A stretch of DNA of 64,000 bases from Moritella sp. JT01 (GTDB lineage Bacteria; Pseudomonadota; Gammaproteobacteria; Enterobacterales; Moritellaceae): the NCBI RefSeq assembly GCF_001574435.1, contig NZ_LOCN01000007.1, forward strand, positions 124,001 through 188,000. Reading direction: 5' to 3'. The notes under the pieces were generated by a model. It was not told where the DNA came from and did no database searches. It worked only from the letters and a program-made list of their open reading frames with translations. Each line of letters begins with the position of its first letter. Position 1 is the first letter of the stretch. The translations under genes were made by a program, and so were the position numbers. Positions 1 to 9,088 of this stretch are shown in pieces.

Positions 1-815
1 ATCACGATACAGCCTAAATAATTTAAGGGCGAAGCATCCTCACCCACCAGCAACTTGCGCACCGAACTACGAATGCCATCCGCCCCAACGACAAGATCCG
101 CATGAGCGTACTTCATCTCGCCTTCAACCTGAAAGCTCAAATCAACAGCTTCACCCTCAGATTGTTTAAAATCGACCAACTGGTGGCCCCACTGCACCAC
201 ATCATGTCCACCTAGCTGTTCAAGCAGAGCTAAGCGTAACGACTGCCTCGCGATATGTACATTCGTGCGTTTGGGTAACTTTTTGTCGTCTGACGGCACC
301 CACTTTCTGATCCCCCATTCACCGAGCACTTTTCCTTCTGTCGTATGAACCACATGTCTGGTTGAAATTATGCCGTCCTCTAACGAGAAAATACCCAGCC
401 CCTCGATCGCTCTACTCGCTTGCTGCAGAGTAAGCCCATAACCTTGAGATCGAGCTTCGAAGCCGCTATCGCGTTCATAAAGCGTAAAAGGAATGCCACG
501 GTGAAGGCAAGCCACAGCAAGGGCCACCCCACCGATGCCACCGCCAATAATAGCAAGGTGTGGGTAGTTCTCTTTATCCGGTCCATCAACGAAGGCAGGG
601 ATAGCAGAACGAATCAGCCCAGACCCTTTACAGTGCGAGCAGGCATCAAGGTGAGCCTTAGGGCGGACGGGAGCAATCCCTTCGCGGTTGGTTCTTTCAA
701 ATTGTTCTAGTTCTCGCTGGTAGCGGAGTCTTACTTTCTTTCGGAGCCGCTTACTTACTTTCCCGCGCCCCTTACATTCAGCACAAATATTCCAGTGGTT
801 CTCTTCAGTTTTCAA
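1..815 (-). CDS. FAD-dependent monooxygenase with N-terminal DnaJ-like zinc finger (3' end outside window)
   Basis: The minus-strand frame is open from about 890 to the window edge. The flavin fold is clear: a GGGIGG dinucleotide-binding loop after about 75 residues, and a VGADGIRSSVR motif typical of the PHBH/UbiH class of FAD monooxygenases near position 100. In front of it lies an unusual leader with two CxxCxGxG motifs (CAECKGRG and CSHCKGSG) separated by a basic stretch, like half of a DnaJ zinc finger. No ATG precedes the finger. I chose TTG at 815 because an AGG-type ribosome site lies 8 bases upstream and the start keeps both Cys pairs. The protein presumably hydroxylates a small aromatic or polyketide-like substrate; the substrate cannot be told. 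The C-terminal part is missing. Confidence 0.8.
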   Translation of the reverse strand, partial: MKTEENHWNICAECKGRGKVSKRLRKKVRLRYQRELEQFERTNREGIAPVRPKAHLDACSHCKGSGLIRSAIPAFVDGPDKENYPHLAIIGGGIGGVALAVACLHRGIPFTLYERDSGFEARSQGYGLTLQQASRAIEGLGIFSLEDGIISTRHVVHTTEGKVLGEWGIRKWVPSDDKKLPKRTNVHIARQSLRLALLEQLGGHDVVQWGHQLVDFKQSEGEAVDLSFQVEGEMKYAHADLVVGADGIRSSVRKLLVGEDASPLNYLGCIV

Positions 816-1450
816 CTTTTCTACCTGCCCTATATTTAACCCGCTATTGGTTACACTTGAATAAGAAGACTCTCAGCTGTTAAAGCTCATATTTAGGCCT
901 AAATTAAACTGAAAGTTAGGTGTGATTATAACGTTCATTACGGTCTATTACCGTTTAACTGGAGAAAACTTAGATTTTTCTTGATACAGTCTGTATTTGC
1001 GGCTGTTTTTTGGTAACGCTCGAGCGAAGAGTAACCGTAACAAGCTTACTGTAGCTTCCCCCAATAAATGATTTTATCTAAGTGAATGTTCATACTAATG
1101 ACTTATTTACTCCTTATATACGTCTTACATCTGATTTTGGAAAATACTATCTCGCCATAAAATAAAAGACTAACTACATTAATAAATATTAATTAACAAT
1201 AATATCAACAATTAAAGCCTAGAAATAAGAAGTAAACGCCCAATAAAACCCAATATTATAAATGAGATTAAGTAGCTCGAGTATGGACTAAGCAATAAAA
1301 TCAATCCAAAATATAAGATTGAACAGGGCTATTACCCTTAAATTATTAGTTTTAATCAGTACCTTAAGAAATATGGAAGTTTAAAGTACGCAGCATTATA
1401 TTCGGACACGAGTCATAACGGAGTGCCGAATAAATAAGGATATTAAATAA
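816..1450. other. Intergenic region, 635 bp
   Basis: AT-rich spacer between the divergent monooxygenase and protease genes. No convincing reading frame, tRNA or strong terminator was seen. It must carry both promoters. An AGGA ribosome site (about 1437-1440) precedes the protease ATG. I see nothing else in it. Confidence 0.6.
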
Positions 1451-4400
1451 ATGCAGCATATCACCAAGATATACTTACTGCTTAGCTTGTCATCAGCGAG
1501 CTTTGTTGCCCAAGCAGCCGAATCTCATCGGTTCAATTTTAAAGATGCAGAAAGTATCGAAAGTCACCTTAATTTAGCGAGTCAATTTTCGCTCAGTAGC
1601 ACTCAAAGCAATCCCCACAGCTTTAAACTATTACCAGAAGTTTCCACCCAAACGTTTGCAGGCCAAAGCAAAACAAAAAAGACAGACAGAACTCACAATA
1701 AGTATCAACAAAATTACTTAGGTATTCCTGTTTGGGGTCATCAAATAGCCGTTCATCGTGATGCTAAGAGTCGAATTTATGCGCTAAATGGCAAACAATT
1801 AAAGAACATTGAATTAGATGTTAAGCTTTCGGCCTCTGCATTAGCAAACACGAAACCCAGTGAAGAATTACAAACAACGCTCATCGTAAAAGCAAAAAAA
1901 CAATTTGGTTTAAATGAAAACGCCCAAGTATCCAACATTGAAGTTAAAAATTACATTCACTTAAATGAACAGAACATAGCAATACTGGTTTGGTATGTCT
2001 CATTTAAGCTTGAAGATGATCAAGGTAACATCGCACAACCTATCTTATTAGTTGATGCCGACACCAACGTTATTATCGATTCATGGAATAACCTACAACA
2101 CGCGGCTGCAACGGGGCCAGGCGGTAACGCGAAAGTGGGTAGATATGAATACGGTACTGATTACACAGCACTAGATGTAACGCAAAATGGTAATGATTGT
2201 TTGCTCGAAAATGAAAACGTCCGAACCATTGATTTACAACACGGTTCAACTAACAGTGACACCTTTGCTTTTACTTGTTCGCGTAATGAATATAAAGAAA
2301 TAAATGATGCATACTCTCCGCTTAACGATGCTCATGCCTTTGGTAGTGCAGTCTTTGATATGTACAATGACTGGTATGGATTAGCGCCACTGACGTTTCA
2401 ATTAGTCATGCGAGTTCATTACCAAACTAATTACGCCAATGCCTTTTGGGATGGCTCCAGCATGACCTTTGGGGATGGTGATAGCAGTATTTACCCTTTG
2501 GTCTCACTTGATATTGTCGCACATGAAGTCAGCCACGGTTTCACTGACCAGAACTCAGACTTGATTTATAATGGTCAGTCTGGTGGTATCAACGAATCGT
2601 TTTCTGACATGGCGGGTGAAACCGCAGAGTTATTTGTACGCGGTAATAATGATTGGCTAATGGGTGCCGATATAACCAAAAATGGCGGCGCGTTCCGCTT
2701 TTTTGAAAACCCGACTCTTGATGGTAGATCAATTGGCCATGCAGATGACTATTATAACGGTATAGATGTACACTACAGCAGTGGTGTATTTAATCGCGCC
2801 TTTTATATTCTTTCAAACACATCGGGGTGGAACATCAAAAAAGCATTCTCGATTATGCTTGATGCCAACCGCTTTTATTGGACTCAATCAACAGATTTTG
2901 TCGATGGCGCGTGTGGTGCAATCAACGCAAGCGCAGATAAAGGTTATGACACTTTTGCCGTAATCGATGCTTTTACACAAGTTGGCGTCACTTGTAACAA
3001 CCTCCCTTTTAGTGATCAAGATCATGATGGCATGTCTGATTATTGGGAACAATCCTATGGCCTAGATTATACGACGCCAGCTGACGCGTCACAGGATCTA
3101 GATCAAGATGGTTTATCAAACTTAAATGAATACCTTGCAGACACCAATCCAACCATTCCAGACTCTGATGGCGATGGCTTAACAGATTATGAAGAAGTAT
3201 CAATTTATGGTACAGATCCGAATAATACAGATACAGATAATGACGAACTTCCCGACCAATGGGAAATTAGCGTTGGACTCGACCCATTAGATCCTAACGA
3301 TGCACAACTCGATTCAGATTCTGATGGCGTAACGAATATTGATGAATACTTATTAGGTACAGACCCTTTCGATTCAAATTCTACGCCTGAAATTGTCACA
3401 AACGCTCTCTTCGATTTTGAAGATGCAACGATACCAAGCCAATTAATTAATGTAGATAACAACTGGGGACTAGTCAGCGAGGTCCCGTCAACAGGCGCGT
3501 ATTCACTCGCGAATAAAACCATTGCTGATACCCAAACTGCTGAACTGCTCTGGAGTGCTTTATTTAGTGAAGGTACATTTTCGTTTGACTATAAAATAGA
3601 TAGCGAACTCGACTATGATTTCTTTGAACTATATATCGATGATCAACAAGTACTCCAAGCATCTGGAGACGAGGAATGGAAAAATTTCAACCACACGTTA
3701 TCTTCAGGTCTGCATACGCTTAGTTTCCGTTATAATAAGGATGGAAGTGTCTCGCAAGGCGCAGATCGTGCTTGGCTAGATAATGTAGCATTCTACTCAA
3801 CGGGTCTAGATAGTGATAATGATGGTATGACAGATTCATGGGAAATCAGTAATAGCCTTAATCCAAATGATCCAACGGATGCGAATACTGATTTAGACAG
3901 CGATGGTTTAGATAATTTGACCGAATTCCAACTCGGGACTTTAGCGAACAACGCAGATAGTGATGACGATCAAATGCCTGATGGCTGGGAAATATCGTAT
4001 GGCTTAGACCCGCTTAACAATCTTGATGCACTTGATGACTTAGATAATGATGGTTTTTCTAACCTGTCAGAATTTCAAGCAGGAACTGATCCAAGCGATG
4101 CAAGTCAGCAGCCGCCATCGATTCGAAACGTTTCATACGACTTCGAAGACCTGCAGTTACCACAAGGCTGGGTTAGCGATGCAAATGCCAACGCAAGTTG
4201 GGAGGTCAGTAATGATGAAGCAAAAAATAGCAACTATTCATTAATGTCCCAAAATATAGAGCATAATCAGAATTCAACTATCACTTGGAATGGAAATTTT
4301 AATGAGGGGACTTTAACCTATGATTATAAAGTTGAGTCAGAATCCAACTATGATTATTTAACCGTTTATCTTGATGACCAAGCTATGACCAATATTTCAG

Positions 4401-6844
4401 GCGCTCAAAACTGGTCAACACACACGGTCAATATTTCAGCTGGCAATCACACGATTAAATGGGTTTACCGTAAAGATAGCAGTGTATCTACCGGTAAAGA
4501 CCGCGCTTGGATCGACAACGTCAGTTTTAATCCAGCTATTCAAGACAGTGACAATGATGGCATGCCTGACCAATGGGAGTTAGACAATAGTCTGGATCCA
4601 AACGATCCAACCGATGCGTCACTTGACCCTGATCAGGATGGCCTTACTAATTTAGTAGAATACCAGATAGATTCTGACATCAACAACAGTGATACAGATG
4701 CTGACGGTGTGCCAGACAGTGAAGATAGCGCACCTCGCGATAGCAATGTAGGAGAGATGCAAGCGCCAACGTTTAGCGCTATTGCTGATATTCAGATTGA
4801 AGCAGTTGGAATATTAACGAACGTTAGTTCCCTCACCTTACCGCCTAACACAGTCAGTGATAACGGCAGATTACCCGTTCAAGTAAACCACAATATAACG
4901 GCGAACCTAGCGATAGGTGATCATAACATTATCTGGACTGCAACGGATCACTCAGGCAACAGTGCAACAGCAACACAAATATTACGAATTAGAGATACGA
5001 TTGCACCAGAATTTCATTTATCTCCACTCTATCAAGTTTCTAGCCAGGGTATATTTACAGATCTAACTCCGCTGTTACACCTACAAGCAAGTGATCTTGT
5101 AGATGGTGATATTAATGCACAAATAACAACACCTTCTCTATTAAAATCGGGATTACACCTTGTTAACGTTCAGGCTGTGGATCAGTCAAATAATACGACG
5201 ACGGCACAAGTTACTGTTGCCATCAATCCACAGATTGCAATACCGGCTCAAATCCAAACGGCAGTCGGTAATCAAGTCATCGTGCCCGTTTACCTCAATG
5301 GCGAGGCAGCGCAATATCCTGTGCAAATTGATTACACAGTAACGGGATTAATAACACCGATACAATCGCAGTTAAGTATTAACCATGGTATGTCTGGTAA
5401 GTTAATATTCAATATTCCAGCGAACCACTCCGGTGACAGTATCACTGTCGGTCTAGACGGTGCGGTGAATGCACACATCGCCAGTGGCACCAGCCAAATA
5501 TCACTCATTAGCGATAATCAAGCACCAAACCTGAGTGTTAATATTAAGCAAGCGCAACAAGCTGTGACTTTAGTGCAAAAAAGTCTTGGTTTAGCTTATC
5601 TTGATGTATCGATCAATGATATCAATTTAGCAGACCAGCATGCAGTTTCATTCGACCTTCCGAGTGAATTCGAAGCGGCACTCACTCAGAATAATGGTAA
5701 CCGTATCGAATTTGACCCAGCTACGATCCCAGTGGGTACTTACTCTGTCGATATAACCGTGTCAGAAACGAATACTGCGGCACTGTTATATAATCAGCTA
5801 ACAATCCAAGTATTGGTCACAAATACGCTACCAGCGTTAGGGCTAGAAGACACAGACAAGGATGGTATTAACGATCAAGATGAAGGTTATGCTGACACCG
5901 ATGGTGATGGTATTGTTGACTACCTCGATACCAATAATAATACGACTCAATTACCCTTAAGTAGCAGTAACCTCCCCTTATTTGTTAAGGCTTCAAGTAA
6001 ATTATCACTTGGCGATATTAACTTACAAAGTAAAGGTGCTGATGCTGAGTTTGCAGATATTCATTTCAATGATATTCCGGTAAATACCAATTCAATTCAT
6101 GTTGATGAGCAACTATTAGCAAGTGTGTTAATCAATGTGCGAATAAGTAAAAAACCGAGTGGTGAATCTGCGTTCATTGTTGTCCCGACAGAACCATTAC
6201 CTGCCAATTCATTCTTGTATTTACATACTAAATTATCTAGCTGGTCAATACTCAGCGCTGGCACGCATGACAATGTATCTTCTGCGCCATTCAACCTCAA
6301 CGGCAATTGCCCCGAGATAATGCATGAAAGCTATGTGTATGGCTTAAATCAAGGGGATGAATGTATATTAATCCAGATCGAAGACGGTGGTCATTATGAT
6401 ATAGATAAAACCACGAATAATAGCGTGTCTATCACTGCGGCTGTTTATCCTGAAATAGAAAATAACGCACCAAACGTGATTGTGTCAGTGCCGAGTACTG
6501 CATCTGAACTAACGAATATCATCATTGATGCGTCAAGTACTAGCGACATTGATCATGATCTACTGACTTACCAATGGACTTTACCGAACAACATCGACAT
6601 TCAGTTAACCAACGTAGCACTAGGTAAAATAGAGCTATCCTTACCTGAAGTCAGTAGTGATACCGATATTGTTATACAGCTAACGGTAGGCGACGGTCAC
6701 ACCGTTGTAACAAAAGCACTCAATTTGAGGATTACCAATACTAAGTCAACTCCTGATGATGATTCCTCAGGTGGTGCGTTGTCGTTCTGGTTCATCTTAA
6801 CGCTAACGTCACTGTTATTATTTCGTCAAAATGCAAACCGATAA
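1451..6844 (+). CDS. Secreted M4 (thermolysin-like) zinc metalloprotease, multidomain, GlyGly-CTERM-like tail
   Basis: Extracellular neutral protease of 1797 aa. A signal peptide covers about residues 1-22, followed by a thermolysin-type propeptide (about 30-210) and the M4 catalytic domain. The zinc site is HEVSH at 358-362 plus the NES glutamate at about 382; the 24-residue distance equals that of thermolysin. After about residue 505 come Asp-rich calcium-binding repeats of the thrombospondin-3 type (DSDGDGLTD). A beta-sandwich domain appears twice, at about 652-787 and 893-1030, both ending in DRAWxDNV. Immunoglobulin/HYR-like domains follow. The last 30 residues have a GlyGly-CTERM pattern: SSGGAL, a hydrophobic span, then Arg/Asn-Arg. 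Such tails are known to be processed by rhombosortase at the cell surface after type II secretion; no rhombosortase is in the window. Most M4 enzymes are 500-800 aa, so this one is exceptionally long. Confidence 0.93.
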   Translation: MQHITKIYLLLSLSSASFVAQAAESHRFNFKDAESIESHLNLASQFSLSSTQSNPHSFKLLPEVSTQTFAGQSKTKKTDRTHNKYQQNYLGIPVWGHQIAVHRDAKSRIYALNGKQLKNIELDVKLSASALANTKPSEELQTTLIVKAKKQFGLNENAQVSNIEVKNYIHLNEQNIAILVWYVSFKLEDDQGNIAQPILLVDADTNVIIDSWNNLQHAAATGPGGNAKVGRYEYGTDYTALDVTQNGNDCLLENENVRTIDLQHGSTNSDTFAFTCSRNEYKEINDAYSPLNDAHAFGSAVFDMYNDWYGLAPLTFQLVMRVHYQTNYANAFWDGSSMTFGDGDSSIYPLVSLDIVAHEVSHGFTDQNSDLIYNGQSGGINESFSDMAGETAELFVRGNNDWLMGADITKNGGAFRFFENPTLDGRSIGHADDYYNGIDVHYSSGVFNRAFYILSNTSGWNIKKAFSIMLDANRFYWTQSTDFVDGACGAINASADKGYDTFAVIDAFTQVGVTCNNLPFSDQDHDGMSDYWEQSYGLDYTTPADASQDLDQDGLSNLNEYLADTNPTIPDSDGDGLTDYEEVSIYGTDPNNTDTDNDELPDQWEISVGLDPLDPNDAQLDSDSDGVTNIDEYLLGTDPFDSNSTPEIVTNALFDFEDATIPSQLINVDNNWGLVSEVPSTGAYSLANKTIADTQTAELLWSALFSEGTFSFDYKIDSELDYDFFELYIDDQQVLQASGDEEWKNFNHTLSSGLHTLSFRYNKDGSVSQGADRAWLDNVAFYSTGLDSDNDGMTDSWEISNSLNPNDPTDANTDLDSDGLDNLTEFQLGTLANNADSDDDQMPDGWEISYGLDPLNNLDALDDLDNDGFSNLSEFQAGTDPSDASQQPPSIRNVSYDFEDLQLPQGWVSDANANASWEVSNDEAKNSNYSLMSQNIEHNQNSTITWNGNFNEGTLTYDYKVESESNYDYLTVYLDDQAMTNISGAQNWSTHTVNISAGNHTIKWVYRKDSSVSTGKDRAWIDNVSFNPAIQDSDNDGMPDQWELDNSLDPNDPTDASLDPDQDGLTNLVEYQIDSDINNSDTDADGVPDSEDSAPRDSNVGEMQAPTFSAIADIQIEAVGILTNVSSLTLPPNTVSDNGRLPVQVNHNITANLAIGDHNIIWTATDHSGNSATATQILRIRDTIAPEFHLSPLYQVSSQGIFTDLTPLLHLQASDLVDGDINAQITTPSLLKSGLHLVNVQAVDQSNNTTTAQVTVAINPQIAIPAQIQTAVGNQVIVPVYLNGEAAQYPVQIDYTVTGLITPIQSQLSINHGMSGKLIFNIPANHSGDSITVGLDGAVNAHIASGTSQISLISDNQAPNLSVNIKQAQQAVTLVQKSLGLAYLDVSINDINLADQHAVSFDLPSEFEAALTQNNGNRIEFDPATIPVGTYSVDITVSETNTAALLYNQLTIQVLVTNTLPALGLEDTDKDGINDQDEGYADTDGDGIVDYLDTNNNTTQLPLSSSNLPLFVKASSKLSLGDINLQSKGADAEFADIHFNDIPVNTNSIHVDEQLLASVLINVRISKKPSGESAFIVVPTEPLPANSFLYLHTKLSSWSILSAGTHDNVSSAPFNLNGNCPEIMHESYVYGLNQGDECILIQIEDGGHYDIDKTTNNSVSITAAVYPEIENNAPNVIVSVPSTASELTNIIIDASSTSDIDHDLLTYQWTLPNNIDIQLTNVALGKIELSLPEVSSDTDIVIQLTVGDGHTVVTKALNLRITNTKSTPDDDSSGGALSFWFILTLTSLLLFRQNANR

Positions 6845-6887
6845 ACTATACACATGAGACCATAAAGCCCTCGTTGATAACATCAAC

Positions 6888-6928
6888 AGGACTTTAATCC
6901 AAGAGCCTCCCTCCTACATTAAAGTCCT
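6888..6928 (+). terminator. Hairpin after the protease gene
   Basis: Perfect 11-bp inverted repeat (AGGACTTTAAT with ATTAAAGTCCT) around a 19-base loop, 44 bases after the protease stop. No strong T-run follows, so it may be a weak terminator or an mRNA-stabilising hairpin. The remainder of the gap up to 7175 is AT-rich and holds only the fadD promoter and ribosome site. Confidence 0.5.
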
Positions 6929-7175
6929 GTATATAAAGCCATACTCTCTGTATGATTAACACTAATCCATCAAGCTTGTATCAACTTATTATCGTCTTAC
7001 CCCCCATTGTCTAACAAAAATATGTAAAGTCATAATCCAATGCTTTTTTTCACTAATTTATGATTTAATTAATAGATAATAATTTGCATATCCATCTAAC
7101 AGGGTTATGATCTGCCAACATCCATCATTTTAGAGCAGTAACTCTACTGCACCTCGACCTACAGAGAGTGACAAC

Positions 7176-8846
7176 ATGGAAAAAGCTTGGCTAAATCGCT
7201 ACCCTAGTGATGTACCAGAATTCATCGATGCATCACAATATGACAGTATTTTAGATATCGTAGAACAGAGCTGTAAAAAACACGCGGATTCAATCGCCTT
7301 TTTGAACATGGGCGCAACACTTACCTTTCGTCAACTTGAAGTACAAAGTCGCGCTTTTGCTGCTTATCTACAACATGATCTAAAGATGCAGCCAGGAGAC
7401 CGTTGCGCAATAATGATGCCAAACCTACTGCAGTACCCAATTGCGCTTTTTGGTATTCTTCGAGCCGGACTCATTGCGGTTAACGTAAACCCCCTTTATA
7501 CCCAACGAGAATTGCAGCATCAATTGGCGGATTCAGGCACAAAAATGATTGTTGCTATTACCAATTTTGGCGATAATCTGGAAAAGGTATTACCGCAAAC
7601 CAGTATCGAGCATGTGATCATGGCCAGTATAGGCGATCAATTACCACAACCGAAACGTACCTTGGTTAACTTCGCTATTAAGTACGTTAAAAAAATGATC
7701 CCCGACTTTCACATTCCCAATGCAATTTCAATGCGTAAAGTAATAGCCACTGGACGTAAACGATCTTACCACCGCCCCGCATGTAAACCTGAAGATATTG
7801 CATATCTACAATATACAGGTGGTACAACAGGCGTAGCAAAAGGTGCAATGTTAACGCATCGCAATATTGTCGCTAACGTATTACAAGTTTTTGGTCAATT
7901 CTCTCCGCGTACACTTATGTCTAATGATCATGTTGTTACTCCCCTACCGCTTTACCATATCTTTGCTAATTCAGTAAGTCTGATGTTTATCATGATGATT
8001 GGGGGGCGTAATTTATTAATTACTAATCCTCGAGATATAGACGGTTTTGTCAAAGAACTAAAAAATTATCCTTTTACTACCTTTTTTGGTTTGAATACTC
8101 TGTTCAACGCGATGTTAAAGAATGAAAAATTCCGCGCATTAGATTTCAGCAGCTGTCGTTTTACCATCGCGGGAGGCATGTCAACCCAAGAAGATGTTGC
8201 AAAAGAATGGCAAAAAGTAACAGGGATGCCAATCATCGAAGGCTACGGCCTAACAGAATGCTCACCTGTTGTGTGTAGTGGTATACACACTCAGCAAGAA
8301 TATACAGCGGGTATTGGCGTCCCACTACCATCAACAGAAATGCGTATCGTGAATGATGATAAGCAGCCATTGGGAGTCGATGAAGTTGGCGAACTGCAAG
8401 TTCGTGGACCACAGGTTATGGCTGGATATTGGAAGCAGGAAGAAGCAACGTCTCAATCAATTGATAGTGACGGTTGGTTTTCGACTGGCGATATAGCACG
8501 CATGGATAAAGACGGCGGATTCTTTATTGTAGATCGTAAAAAAGACATGATTTTAGTTTCTGGCTTCAATGTTTACCCCGCTGAAATTGAAGAAGTACTT
8601 CGATTACATCCTGATATTGAAGAAGCGGCTGCGGTTGGCATCCCTCACCAAATCACAGGTGAGCAGATTAAAGTATTTATATGCAGTACCAATAAAACAC
8701 TGACGAGCAAAGACATACAAACATACTGCCGCCGTTATTTAACCGCTTATAAAATACCACGCAATATTGAGTTTCGCGATACACTTCCAAAAAGTGCCGT
8801 AGGTAAAATACTTAAGCGCGAGCTTATCACGGTATTAAAAGATTAA
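7176..8846 (+). CDS. fadD: Long-chain fatty acid--CoA ligase
   Basis: Activates long-chain fatty acids to acyl-CoA through an acyl-AMP, the entry step of beta-oxidation, at the inner membrane. The 556-aa length fits FadD. The ATP/AMP signature YTGGTTGVAKGAM is at about residues 213-225, GYGLTECSPV at about 356-365, and the C-terminal domain has GWFSTGDIA, DRKKDMI and the catalytic lysine region SAVGKILKREL. GAGAGTG upstream serves as ribosome site. It is monocistronic: a strong terminator follows and the next gene is a phosphatase. It could work with the VolA-type lipase near 46-48 kb, which would supply fatty acids. Confidence 0.94.
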   Translation: MEKAWLNRYPSDVPEFIDASQYDSILDIVEQSCKKHADSIAFLNMGATLTFRQLEVQSRAFAAYLQHDLKMQPGDRCAIMMPNLLQYPIALFGILRAGLIAVNVNPLYTQRELQHQLADSGTKMIVAITNFGDNLEKVLPQTSIEHVIMASIGDQLPQPKRTLVNFAIKYVKKMIPDFHIPNAISMRKVIATGRKRSYHRPACKPEDIAYLQYTGGTTGVAKGAMLTHRNIVANVLQVFGQFSPRTLMSNDHVVTPLPLYHIFANSVSLMFIMMIGGRNLLITNPRDIDGFVKELKNYPFTTFFGLNTLFNAMLKNEKFRALDFSSCRFTIAGGMSTQEDVAKEWQKVTGMPIIEGYGLTECSPVVCSGIHTQQEYTAGIGVPLPSTEMRIVNDDKQPLGVDEVGELQVRGPQVMAGYWKQEEATSQSIDSDGWFSTGDIARMDKDGGFFIVDRKKDMILVSGFNVYPAEIEEVLRLHPDIEEAAAVGIPHQITGEQIKVFICSTNKTLTSKDIQTYCRRYLTAYKIPRNIEFRDTLPKSAVGKILKRELITVLKD

Positions 8847-8855
8847 TTAGACATA

Positions 8856-8899
8856 AAATACAACAAGGTATGCTCATATTTAAACACCTTGTTGTATTT
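8856..8899 (+). terminator. Rho-independent terminator of fadD
   Basis: Perfect 14-bp inverted repeat, AAATACAACAAGGT with ACCTTGTTGTATTT, 16-base loop, starting 10 bases after the fadD stop and ending in T-rich sequence. Confidence 0.8.
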
Positions 8900-9014
8900 A
8901 ATAATTTAATTGTCACAGATAAACCTACTCGAGAAGCTATAAGCACAAAATTTAGTATAGTTACTGAACGCAACACAACTATTTATCAAAATTATTTTAT
9001 ATATTATTAACAAT

Positions 9015-9032
9015 TTCACATAAATGTAACAT
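9015..9032 (+). promoter_or_regulatory. Possible Pho box upstream of the alkaline phosphatase
   Basis: TTCACATAAATGTAACAT matches about 12 of 18 positions of the E. coli PhoB consensus, with two tandem half-sites 11 bp apart, 57 bp before the phosphatase start. The AT richness of the region weakens the match. PhoB control is normal for this enzyme family. Confidence 0.4.
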
Positions 9033-9088
9033 GGTCATTATAACCTACCCGCAATAAAAACAACTAGATTAACCATTTACAGGGATTT

